Both the position numbers and the translations under genes were made by a program. A DNA stretch of 38,945 nucleotides from an uncultured Lachnospiraceae bacterium (lineage in GTDB: Bacteria; Bacillota; Clostridia; Lachnospirales; Lachnospiraceae): positions 1 to 38,945 of the forward strand of contig CANREH010000018.1 of the NCBI GenBank assembly GCA_947629585.1, read 5' to 3'. Numbering within the stretch: position 1 is the stretch's first letter; every line of letters starts with the position of its first letter. This document shows positions 25,106 to 33,580 of this stretch, piece after piece. A model generated the notes under the pieces. The model made no database searches and was not told where the DNA came from. It was given only the letters and a program-made list of their open reading frames with translations.

Positions 25106-25984
25106 CTAGTACCCCCCCGCAAAAGCAAGTCTCATGATTTCTTTTCGGAACTGTCTAAACAACTTTTTGTCCTCCTTTGAATGCTCTCGTAATAAATCCA
25201 TAAACTCTAATAACGATATAACAATTTTGCATTTTGCAGCATTTACCGCTCTCGGAAAGCGTTCTTCTACATACAACAGCTGTTCCTGTAAGGCCTTTAA
25301 CCCATACATATGTTTGTCCTGCCAATGGCTGTGCTGAATGCTTCCTTTTCTTCTGACATAAAAATAACCGATGGAATCAATGAATACGATTCTTCGGCAT
25401 TCACCCATAATCTTATATGTCGCTCCCAGGTCTTCGTAATAAACTCCAATCGGGTACGGATATTTTTCCACCAGTTCTTTCCTATACAGCTTTGCCCAGG
25501 CCGATACTCCGAACAATTTACTGTACAGCATTTCCGTCATCGCTGTTTCTGTATCCATCAATTGGCAGTCATTTTTACTATCTTTATATGTAATAGGCAC
25601 TTCGCTCTTGTCAGACACACTGTGTGTTTTTATTACCGCCATATCAGCCTGATAATGCTCCATTGCGGTCACCAGCTTTTCAATATAATCCGCCGAAACA
25701 TAATCATCAGAATCGATAAAGCAGATATATTCCCCCTTGGCGACTTCAACTCCATGATTTCTGGCGGCTGACAATCCCTGGTTGCTTTGATGCACCGTAT
25801 GGACATACTCATACTCAACAGCATACTGGTCGCACAAATCCCCGCATCCGTCCGTAGAACCATCATCAACCAGCACCACTTCATAATCGGAGTACGTTTG
25901 TGCAGCAATAGACTGCATACACCTTGGAAAATAGCCGGCCACATTGTAAACCGGAATAATAACGCTTACTTTTACATCACCCAT
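25106..25984 (-). CDS. Glycosyltransferase family 2, C-terminus cut by poly-G
   Basis: GT-A enzyme with VSVIIPVYNVAGYFPRC, EVVLVDDGSTDGCG, GLSAARNHGVEVAKGEYI and CFIDSDDYVS. The frame opens at GTG 25990, but ATG 25984 is the normal start. In this sequence it stops right after seven G (25112-25118), ending AFAGGY at about residue 292. If one G is added the frame continues for 38 residues (NVTRNTKIKIGIVSMGYLPM and onwards) to a stop at 24996. That tail aligns with the C-terminus of the neighbouring GT2 (FKLVSLGIYAGYLP). So the present allele is probably a shortened form. Confidence 0.85.
   Translation of the reverse strand: MGDVKVSVIIPVYNVAGYFPRCMQSIAAQTYSDYEVVLVDDGSTDGCGDLCDQYAVEYEYVHTVHQSNQGLSAARNHGVEVAKGEYICFIDSDDYVSADYIEKLVTAMEHYQADMAVIKTHSVSDKSEVPITYKDSKNDCQLMDTETAMTEMLYSKLFGVSAWAKLYRKELVEKYPYPIGVYYEDLGATYKIMGECRRIVFIDSIGYFYVRRKGSIQHSHWQDKHMYGLKALQEQLLYVEERFPRAVNAAKCKIVISLLEFMDLLREHSKEDKKLFRQFRKEIMRLAFAGGY
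25112..25118 (-). repeat. Poly-G tract (G7), truncates GT2 tail
   Basis: Seven G on the coding strand followed by TACTAG, so the frame ends two codons later. G8 would read GVLADRN and on for 38 residues. G6 would end after about nine codons. Confidence 0.9.
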
Positions 25985-26092
25985 CTGCACTCATCACTCA
26001 TCTTTCATATCCGTTTTTATCAAACAATCATTCTAAAACAATCTACTACACCATTAATTATTAGTCTTTTTCTTATAGGGAGCCTCTGAAAT

Positions 26093-28075
26093 TTAAGTGG
26101 TAAAAATTTGCAATGCCCTTCTTAGTTTATACAAACAGTCTTCCATAACTTCTTTTTGTGCAATTGTAATTCTAAGGTGCTGTTCTTCATGGCTTTCAAA
26201 AATTCTGATTAAATATCCATTTTCCTCCATATACTTTTTTATAGACGCTACATCATGATTTTCCAAAGCAATATATATAAAATTAGCATCTGATTTAAAA
26301 GCTCTTATCCCAGCAATCTTATTCAGTTCTACCCTGAACCATTCTCTGACATCTACAATTTCTTTTGTTATCTCTTTGTAATACTCATCATCAGAAAGTG
26401 CAGCTATCGCCATCCTTTTGGTTATATGAGAAAGCCTGTGTAATGGCAAATCCAACCATAAGGTATGCATTGCATTTTCACTGCATATCCCATAGCCTAT
26501 CCTCATATTAGCCAATGCATAGTATTTTGAGAATGTTCTCGAAAAAATAATATTATCATATGTCGAAATCATATATTGGACATCGATGTCATAATCACAG
26601 AAGCCATAATATGCTTCATCTACCAATACCATAGTCCCCGGATTGTTTCTAACAATTTCTTCAAGTGCATCAGCAGAAATCTTATTGCCAGTTGGCATCG
26701 CAGGTGATGTTATGACAATAATCTTGGGATTAAACTGCTTTGCTTTATCCATAATATCTTTTATATTATGAATACATTTATCATTACCTTCAATAATATC
26801 ATAACAAATTGTCTGTCCAAATTTATAACCAATTATGCTCGAATAGTAACTCCATCCTGGCGATGGAATCAACACTGTATCACCTTTTTCAAGCATAATG
26901 CTAAATAACGACTTAATGGATTCCGCAGATCCATTATGCAAGAATAGATTCCTACGGCTGATTTTCAGTTTCTTCTCCAACGCGATCAATAAATCATCAT
27001 CTTCAGTGGAATCATATAAATATAAGTCCTCCAGGGTTGTTTTATATAGTACTTCCAAACACCTTGGCGTTGGACCAAATAAGTTTTCATTATAATGCAG
27101 TCTGCCCGTTACCCAATCTGTTGGCACACCGGCATATCGGGAAATATCGTTATATCGTTCGAATAAACTTTTTGTCATTATTTCATTATAAAAATCATGA
27201 AATCTGTTATCAAATTCTGCAAATTCTCTTAATGTATCAAATTCTTTTATTTCATCATCATCATAAACTTTATATGTAGTAGATGGAAGATCAGCCATGT
27301 GCACGATATGAAATGTATCAATCAACATACCTTTCACATCGTCATGATCATATTCCTGGCTTAAGAGTTCAATAAATTTCCTTGAGAATGCTCTGTTAAA
27401 ATAGACTGCCCCCATCGTATAATAACATTTTTCTCCACCACGGTGAATCTTATTAATATAGCCATTCTCAATTTCCGTCAAACAAAATTCATCCATGTAC
27501 TCATCTGTGTATTTGCATGTATAATAAGAATTAAAAACATATGGTTCAAAAATATTGTTTGCGAAATAATTATCTGCGCAACATATATAAGAATTTGACA
27601 AATAGTCTCTCGCCGCATAAATTGACGAAGTATTATTTCTTGTCCTATATTCCGGATTCTCCACAATGGTAACATTATATTTATCTTTTAAATATTCAAA
27701 TTGTTCCTTCAAATACCCTACAACAAGAACAATATTTTCTATCCCTACTTCTTTCAGCTGCTTTATCTCCCGTTCCAACAGAACTTCACCTTTAACCCGG
27801 AAAAGACCTTTGGGAATTATTTTAGAAAGCGGTAAGCAACGGCTTGATAAGCCTGCTGCCATAATAACCGCATTATCTACTTTGTAAGGTGCAATTTCTT
27901 CTATTCCCTTATCCGTAATCTGAGCATTCTCATCTATTAGGCCCATACTGATTGCATTTTCATATTCCTTTTTGCATGCTTCATCTGTCGCTAACGCATC
28001 TCTCGCTATTTTTTTTAAATCAAATGGTGTCTTTTTATAAGAGCATAATAATAATTCAAATAATATTCTATTCAT
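26093..28075 (-). CDS. Fusion: LicC-like cytidylyltransferase and HisC-like PLP enzyme
   Basis: About 660 residues from ATG 28075, which has GAGGAG 10 bases upstream (the frame itself opens at 28126). Residues 1-65 look like a small winged-helix segment common in LicC relatives. Next is a nucleotidyltransferase domain of about 240 residues: AVIMAAGLSSRCLPLSKIIP, KGLFRVKGEVLLEREI, VVGYLKEQFEYL and YICCADNYF. The C-terminal half (about 340 residues) is a fold-type I PLP enzyme: LHNGSAESIKS, ITSPAMPTGN, VLVDEAYYGF and the lysine in SRTFSKYYALANMRIGY. One polypeptide could thus make an amino-alcohol phosphate (for example ethanolamine phosphate from serine phosphate) and activate it as a CDP derivative for LicD. 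The substrate is inferred. Confidence 0.85.
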   Translation of the reverse strand: MNRILFELLLCSYKKTPFDLKKIARDALATDEACKKEYENAISMGLIDENAQITDKGIEEIAPYKVDNAVIMAAGLSSRCLPLSKIIPKGLFRVKGEVLLEREIKQLKEVGIENIVLVVGYLKEQFEYLKDKYNVTIVENPEYRTRNNTSSIYAARDYLSNSYICCADNYFANNIFEPYVFNSYYTCKYTDEYMDEFCLTEIENGYINKIHRGGEKCYYTMGAVYFNRAFSRKFIELLSQEYDHDDVKGMLIDTFHIVHMADLPSTTYKVYDDDEIKEFDTLREFAEFDNRFHDFYNEIMTKSLFERYNDISRYAGVPTDWVTGRLHYNENLFGPTPRCLEVLYKTTLEDLYLYDSTEDDDLLIALEKKLKISRRNLFLHNGSAESIKSLFSIMLEKGDTVLIPSPGWSYYSSIIGYKFGQTICYDIIEGNDKCIHNIKDIMDKAKQFNPKIIVITSPAMPTGNKISADALEEIVRNNPGTMVLVDEAYYGFCDYDIDVQYMISTYDNIIFSRTFSKYYALANMRIGYGICSENAMHTLWLDLPLHRLSHITKRMAIAALSDDEYYKEITKEIVDVREWFRVELNKIAGIRAFKSDANFIYIALENHDVASIKKYMEENGYLIRIFESHEEQHLRITIAQKEVMEDCLYKLRRALQIFTT

Positions 28076-28107
28076 CTTTATTTTTCTCCTCGTATTTTTC
28101 TCATCCT

Positions 28108-29259
28108 TTATCTGAAAAAGATACATACATATGGCAATGAATCCCCTTGGTCATTCACGATTGCGTAATATGCAAAATAAAAAACATACCAAGCAATGTA
28201 ATATAAATATAATAGCCCCCTTTTCCGCTTATCCGTTACCTTGGATATGACCAATGGAACAAATATAACCTGGGCAATCTGTGCGAATCTGGCAGTCCTT
28301 GTATACCATGTATTAAGCAACCCCATCATCCTGAACGGTACTTCCATGATACATATCCGAAAATATATTTTAGTATCTTCCTGTCCGAAAATCTCTTTTC
28401 TACAGAGAAAAAGCAGCGGCAGAAAAACCGGAACAACGTGCAATAACCATTTCCATCCACCATCCATCGTTCCGCTTGCCGAATACCTGATGGTAGAAAA
28501 ATACCGTTCAAAGACGGGTAATTTTTCAGCAATCAGAAGTAAATATCTACTCGCTAATGGAAAAAGTACAATCAAGCAAAATAACGCTATATTCCTTACG
28601 CTGTTAACCTGTTTATATCTATATTTCTTTAAAAAAATCAGTGCCAGACAAAATAGTGCTGACTTATGAAACAACGCACCTGCTAATACACATACTACAA
28701 ATTTCCATGTTTTATCCTTTGCTAACGCGTTATACCCCAAAAGAAGAAAGCATAATGCAACTGCAAACCTCGTCGCATTCAGCGAGTATATGAACTGAGT
28801 TGACAAAAAAACAAACAGCGCATATGGGATTGCTATTCTTCTGGAATAATCCTTAACAGCAAGCAGAAATAAAGAAAAGTACAATATTCCCATTCCCCAT
28901 AACAATGCCCTATAACTTGGGAATATTCGATTAAGAATATAATACGCAGGTTCGACATAGAAGACATCTATGTCTCGACGGTGAAATGTCCAGTACTCTC
29001 CAATACTTGCTCCATGAACCGTATTATAGATTCTTTCATAATTGAAGTAATCTGCACCAATCCCATACCGCAGTCCATACATTGCAATAACAGGAAATAT
29101 AAAAACACATCCTATCATGCAGTATATCGCCGCTCCTAGGGATGCTTTTTCAACTGAGATTCCCCTTATTCGGGTTCCAATAATAACCTTTTGATAAAAA
29201 GATGCCATGAACACACACACGGCAAAAACAGCAAGGTATACAGATACATCCATAATCAT
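28108..29259 (-). CDS. wzy: EpsG-type polysaccharide polymerase
   Basis: 383 residues with about ten hydrophobic segments. RYGIGADYFNYERIYNT near residue 65 and EPAYYILNRIF near residue 102 are typical of the EpsG family of capsule polymerases. SLNATRFAVALCFLLLGYNA also fits the pattern R-x-x-x-A of this family. It probably joins the repeat units at the outer face of the membrane (Wzy role). ATG 29259 has GGGAG 9 bases upstream. The gene ends 32 bases before the start of the LicC fusion. Polymerases are poorly conserved, so the gene symbol states the role. Confidence 0.82.
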   Translation of the reverse strand: MIMDVSVYLAVFAVCVFMASFYQKVIIGTRIRGISVEKASLGAAIYCMIGCVFIFPVIAMYGLRYGIGADYFNYERIYNTVHGASIGEYWTFHRRDIDVFYVEPAYYILNRIFPSYRALLWGMGILYFSLFLLAVKDYSRRIAIPYALFVFLSTQFIYSLNATRFAVALCFLLLGYNALAKDKTWKFVVCVLAGALFHKSALFCLALIFLKKYRYKQVNSVRNIALFCLIVLFPLASRYLLLIAEKLPVFERYFSTIRYSASGTMDGGWKWLLHVVPVFLPLLFLCRKEIFGQEDTKIYFRICIMEVPFRMMGLLNTWYTRTARFAQIAQVIFVPLVISKVTDKRKRGLLYLYYIAWYVFYFAYYAIVNDQGDSLPYVCIFFR

Positions 29260-29298
29260 AGGTTAATTCTCCCTACAATATATTTAATTTCAAACAAC

Positions 29299-30447
29299 TT
29301 AAGTATCAATTAATCCAACAACCTTCTCACATGCCTGCCCCGTTTCATAACTTCCTGAATCAATATGGTGCTGTTTCACACTTTCTATATATGATTTCTC
29401 TTCGAAATGGAGTATATTATCCCTCATCTCATTATTGTCATGAGCAATCGGATATGGCCACTCCGAAACAGGCATATAAAATCCCCTCTCTTTCTCATAT
29501 TTCTCTATATCAGGGGCATATAAGAACACCGGACGGTACGTAAACGAATAATCCCACATCAGAGACGAATAGTCAGTAATGATGGCATCTGCGCAGCATA
29601 AAAGTTCCTGCATATCCGGATAGGATGTGCAATTGATTACGTTCATATCGCCTATATCGATATCAGAAAGCTTTGGGTGCAGTCTTATTCCACACACCCA
29701 TTCGCATCCATACTTTTGATTCAGGACGGACAGAAGCATATCCACATCAAGATCAATATAATTGGAAATCATTTTACTTGTCGACTGGTCGCTGCTTGAG
29801 CGGAATGTCGGCGCGTATAATATGAACTTTTTCCCTTCAGGTATTGAGAGCATCTTGCGTACCTTTTTTACAATATCCTGATGCTCGCAAAAAAGTACGT
29901 CATTCCGCGGTAAGCCGGCAGGAATGCATCTTTCCGCCTCAAACCCCATTGACTTTGCCTCAATCTCGGTAAAATAGCGGCAAGATGACAAAATGTAATC
30001 TGTGTTATCGCAGTTCATTTTGACTTCTTTTCTATACCAACAATTGTCATAGACATCCAAACTTGTTTTCTTATAAGGGCCTCCACCATGCCAGGTACTA
30101 ATAATCTTTTGATTTCTTCTTTTAGGAAGATAAGAAACCCCACCAGAATTAGTTATAATGGTACCACTAGTCAAAATTTCTTTGAAATACCTCATGGTAT
30201 TAGGCCTGACTATCACATCATCTACAGGACCATCATATCCATTCCTTATAGCAAATACCCTCTTTAGCCCTTTTTCATTATGAATCCTTAAATATTTGTC
30301 AATATATTTAAGACTGTCCCCATATGTATAAGATAAATCATTAAGCAGGAAAACTTTTTTCTTATCAACTGGGAATAACCAGAAGACATGGAGAACAGCC
30401 TTTATTGTTCTTTTCTTTAAATATTTAATTATTTCCAAATTAAGCAT
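29299..30447 (-). CDS. CDP-glycerol glycerophosphotransferase family (TagF/TagB-like)
   Basis: 382 residues with the family signature: ISTWHGGGPYKKTSLDVY near residue 115, FILYAPTFRSS, RLHPKLSD and ITDYSSLMWDYSFTYRPVFL with YAPDIEKYEKERGFY. Members use CDP-glycerol or similar CDP-alcohols to add glycerol phosphate (or polymerise it) on a lipid-linked glycan at the inner face of the membrane. The TagD-like gene at 22315-22749 could supply the donor, so this locus probably makes a glycerol-phosphate-decorated or teichoic-acid-like polymer. A basic, hydrophobic N-terminus (about residues 5-25) may anchor it to the membrane. Confidence 0.88.
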   Translation of the reverse strand: MLNLEIIKYLKKRTIKAVLHVFWLFPVDKKKVFLLNDLSYTYGDSLKYIDKYLRIHNEKGLKRVFAIRNGYDGPVDDVIVRPNTMRYFKEILTSGTIITNSGGVSYLPKRRNQKIISTWHGGGPYKKTSLDVYDNCWYRKEVKMNCDNTDYILSSCRYFTEIEAKSMGFEAERCIPAGLPRNDVLFCEHQDIVKKVRKMLSIPEGKKFILYAPTFRSSSDQSTSKMISNYIDLDVDMLLSVLNQKYGCEWVCGIRLHPKLSDIDIGDMNVINCTSYPDMQELLCCADAIITDYSSLMWDYSFTYRPVFLYAPDIEKYEKERGFYMPVSEWPYPIAHDNNEMRDNILHFEEKSYIESVKQHHIDSGSYETGQACEKVVGLIDT

Positions 30448-30502
30448 GTTGATATCAACCGCACATTATTATAACGATAAACCGAATCGTTCTTTTATGC
30501 GT

Positions 30503-31577
30503 TTACTCCTTACAAAATCTTAGCAGCAATCCTTTCTGCCACTTCGCTCCAATCTTTTTGTCTACCAGAGACACTGACAGCCAACCTAAAAACACTGTTG
30601 ATAAGACAGCTACCAGAAAAACTATTATAAACTCGGTTGCTGTCGTTATGTTTTCAATCCACATATGACGGATAACATTTATGACCACCATATGATACAG
30701 ATAAAACGCATAGGAGTAATCTATCTTAAACCTGTGCCTGCCAAAATGGTATCCAATCGCAAAAACAGCACAGATTAACAACAATGTCGTAACAATGTTG
30801 TATCTTGGCCCTTGAAACACTCCTGTCCATTTTTCCGGTATAAAAGACCATACAAAATATATCAATACAATAACTCCCGTATGTTCTTCAAGAAAAGTTA
30901 CTATACTGTCGCGAAAATAATATGTCATCATACCAAACAGAAAAATATATAAAAAAGGAATGATGGATACGATAAGTAATTTATACAGTATCTCAGGATA
31001 CATCATTTTATGTTTTTCTAATAAAAGACTTAGCAGCGCTACCCCCCCCGATTGTCAAAAACCATGTTTTCATAGATTTGTTCTTTAATACTTTTACGAG
31101 CCAGACAGCCAGGATATAAAACTGAATATCTACAGTTATTGTCCAAAGTACTCCATTGGGGACGCCTACTCCATATCCTCTCAGCCATCCTCCGGTAAAA
31201 AACTGGCAAACAGTAAATTGAGTAACAATGTAAATTAAAAATTCTTTAAGCGAAGGTTTGACTGCATAAATAGCCAAAATAATCATGGTATTTAAGATAA
31301 TACATACCCACATGGCCGGATATATCCTAACAAATCTCCGTATCCAGAATTCCCTTGGGGAGTAGCGTTCCAAAGACCTAGCAACTAGAAATCCACTTAA
31401 TACAAAAAAAACAGGTACGCCTCGTATAAAATACCCAATATAGTCAGCTACAACGGAATTTATGGAAAAATGAGTAATAAAGTGTCCCCAGAACACTGTA
31501 AAGGCACATACTAATCTGATGATATCAAAAGCATTATCATCAACATTCAAATTCTTTTCATTTGACTTTAAGTTCAT
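30503..31577 (-). pseudogene. Acyltransferase 3 (O-acetyltransferase), frameshifted at poly-G
   Basis: Two frames form one membrane acyltransferase. The first (31577-31008) has FDIIRLVCAFTVFWGHF with the catalytic His region, IRGVPVFFVLSGFLVARSLE and RRFVRIYPAMW, all typical of the AT3/OafA family. The second (31006-30503) carries the remaining membrane helices (IDYSYAFYLYHMVVINVIRH). The break is at eight G (31042-31049); with G7 the frame reads TIGGVALLSLLLEKHKMMYP and gives about 357 residues. The family O-acetylates sugars across the membrane. The start codon follows the 2-epimerase stop directly and has GGAGG upstream. Read as phase OFF. Confidence 0.82.
31042..31049 (-). repeat. Poly-G tract (G8), OFF state of acyltransferase
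   Basis: Eight G on the coding strand followed by TAGCGC, the longest run in the window. G8 leads to a stop about 14 codons later. G7 restores the full acyltransferase frame. Confidence 0.92.
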
Positions 31578-32711
31578 CTATTTCCTCCATACCATCCGGT
31601 TCACAATCCCCGTATAGCTCTGAATCAGCTTCACCACTTTTGTACTCACATTCCCATCCGCATAATCGGGAACAACCTCCCCCACATCTCCATTTCCCGC
31701 CATGGAAACTGTCAGTTCTACCGCCTGCAGCACCTGGTCTGTGGTAATACTCCCGATTACGAATGCACCTTTATCCAGCGCTTCCGGCCGTTCCGTGCTT
31801 GTCCGCACCGACACTGCCGGGAATCTATAGTATGCTGCTTCCTCTGGCAGTGTTCCACTGTCCGATACCACGCAGAAGGCGTTCTTCTGCAAATGATTGT
31901 AATCGAAGAATCCAAATGGTTTCAATGAACGTACATTCTCATGGAAGCGGAATCCCCTTTTCTGAATGAATGCCGCACTTCTCGGATGGGTGCTGTAGAT
32001 AACCGGCATGCCATACACATCCGCCATGGTGTTGACTGCCTCCATCAGTTCAAAAAAATTCCCTTCATTATCGATATTTTCTTCCCTGTGAGCGGACAGA
32101 AGGATATATTTCCCTTTCTCCAAACCCAGCTGTTCCAGAACAGTACTTCCATCGATCGCCGCTTCATACTTTCCCAGGACTTCTGCCATAGGAGAGCCGA
32201 CCACATAAGTCCTCTCTCTTGGCACTCCCGCAGCATTCAGGTATCTCCTGGCATGTTCTGTATAACACAGGTTCACGTCACTTGTGACGTCAACGATCCT
32301 CCGATTAATCTCCTCTGGCAGGTTCTCATCAAAGCACCGGTTTCCCGCCTCCATATGGAAAACCGGTATCTTCAACCGTTTAGCAGAAATCACCGACAGA
32401 CAGGAATTGGTATCGCCCAACACGATCAACGCATCCGGCTGAACCTCTTGCATTAAACGATATGATTTCGCTAGCACATTCCCCATGGTCTCGCCTAGGT
32501 CAGCCCCAACGACCCCCAGATAATAGTCCGGCTCCCGTAGCTCCAGATCCCGGAAGAAAACCTCATTCAGGGTATAATCATAATTCTGACCTGTATGTAC
32601 AAGGACATGGTCAAAATACTTATCACATTTCTTTATGATCTCTGACATCTTGATGATCTCCGGACGGGTGCCCACGATGGTCATCAGCTTCAGCCTGCCT
32701 GTTTTCTCCAT
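31578..32711 (-). CDS. UDP-sugar 2-epimerase (FnlC/QnlB/WecB-like)
   Basis: 377 residues of the non-hydrolysing UDP-GlcNAc 2-epimerase family: VGTRPEIIKMSEII, HTGQNYDYTLNEVFF, LVLGDTNSCLS, FHMEAGNRCFDENLPEEINR and SDSGTLPEEAAYYRFPAVSV, all active-site segments. As the third enzyme after FnlA and an RmlD-like reductase, it would invert C2 of the L-sugar to give UDP-L-QuiNAc or UDP-L-FucNAc. It follows the reductase by 11 bases. FnlC, CapG, QnlB and WbvD are all members, and sequence inspection alone does not separate them. Confidence 0.88.
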   Translation of the reverse strand: MEKTGRLKLMTIVGTRPEIIKMSEIIKKCDKYFDHVLVHTGQNYDYTLNEVFFRDLELREPDYYLGVVGADLGETMGNVLAKSYRLMQEVQPDALIVLGDTNSCLSVISAKRLKIPVFHMEAGNRCFDENLPEEINRRIVDVTSDVNLCYTEHARRYLNAAGVPRERTYVVGSPMAEVLGKYEAAIDGSTVLEQLGLEKGKYILLSAHREENIDNEGNFFELMEAVNTMADVYGMPVIYSTHPRSAAFIQKRGFRFHENVRSLKPFGFFDYNHLQKNAFCVVSDSGTLPEEAAYYRFPAVSVRTSTERPEALDKGAFVIGSITTDQVLQAVELTVSMAGNGDVGEVVPDYADGNVSTKVVKLIQSYTGIVNRMVWRK

Positions 32712-32722
32712 CTGCCTGCTCC

Positions 32723-33580
32723 TTATAAGTCGTAATGGGGATACATATCCCTGTGATCCCGCATCCAGTTCCCAAGTTCATACACCATCTTCTCGTAGTC
32801 TGGGATTCGGTACGGAAAGCCCTCAAATTTCGTCCTTTTCAGAGACTTATCAGCGGCAAATGCATCATCCGGTACGACCTCTATCTGTTCTTTTCTGATA
32901 TACTGATTGAATAGGCAAATCAGTTCATATTTACTAATAGATCTGTCCGGAACCATGTTATAAAGACCGCTCACCCTCTGTTTCGCTGCCTCTTCCATGG
33001 TCTTTGCCAGCTGCAAGGTCGTTTGGCCAGTCCAGATGGCCCTCCGATACCCTTTTACCGGCCCCTTCTGCTGCAGAAACCAGTTCAGGAGACCGATTCC
33101 ACCCGGATTAATATCCGGACCGACAATAGAATTCCTGAGTGTCACATCCTTGCTGTTCTCCAGTTCTCCCAACGCCTTGGAACGGTCATAAAATGTCCTT
33201 CCGTCTTTCAGATCACCCTCCGCATAACTGCCCCGGTCCCCCGAAAAGACGCAGTCCGTACTCATGTGAATGACCTGTGTATCCAGATCCTCTGTCACCT
33301 TTTCCAAAAGATGTGGCAGGTAAGCGTTCAGGCCCACAGCAGCCGCCTTGTCCTCCTCTGCGGCGCGATTAAGAACACCGATGCTGTTGATAACCGAATC
33401 ATACTTCCCCACGCGTACCAGTTCTTTTATCTGGCTACCATCCATGGCATCCCCTATCACTGTCTCCAGATATGGAGAGGCAATCCTATCAAATCCGGTC
33501 ACATCATGTCCCCGCTCCCTCAAATACATTGATATCATATGACCGGCCATTCCCCTGCAGCCAAGCACAAGAAATTTCAT
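32723..33580 (-). CDS. RmlD-like SDR reductase, no cupin domain
   Basis: 285 residues: FLVLGCRGMAGHMISMYL (Rossmann), VINSIGVLNRAAEEDK, STDCVFSGDRG, YDRSK (YxxxK) and SIVGPDINPGG. The length and motifs match RmlD-like 4-keto reductases. In S. aureus CapF, used for UDP-L-FucNAc, a C-terminal cupin brings the length to about 370; here that domain is absent. This favours the QnlA/WbvR type that leads to UDP-L-QuiNAc, but the point is not settled. It reduces the 4-keto group made by FnlA. The start overlaps the fnlA stop by 4 bases (ATGA). Confidence 0.85.
   Translation of the reverse strand: MKFLVLGCRGMAGHMISMYLRERGHDVTGFDRIASPYLETVIGDAMDGSQIKELVRVGKYDSVINSIGVLNRAAEEDKAAAVGLNAYLPHLLEKVTEDLDTQVIHMSTDCVFSGDRGSYAEGDLKDGRTFYDRSKALGELENSKDVTLRNSIVGPDINPGGIGLLNWFLQQKGPVKGYRRAIWTGQTTLQLAKTMEEAAKQRVSGLYNMVPDRSISKYELICLFNQYIRKEQIEVVPDDAFAADKSLKRTKFEGFPYRIPDYEKMVYELGNWMRDHRDMYPHYDL

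Noticed and set aside
30450-30461. Palindrome GTTGATATCAAC upstream of the TagF-like gene as an operator
   Set aside because: Short, single and without a promoter next to it; it may be chance in AT-rich sequence.
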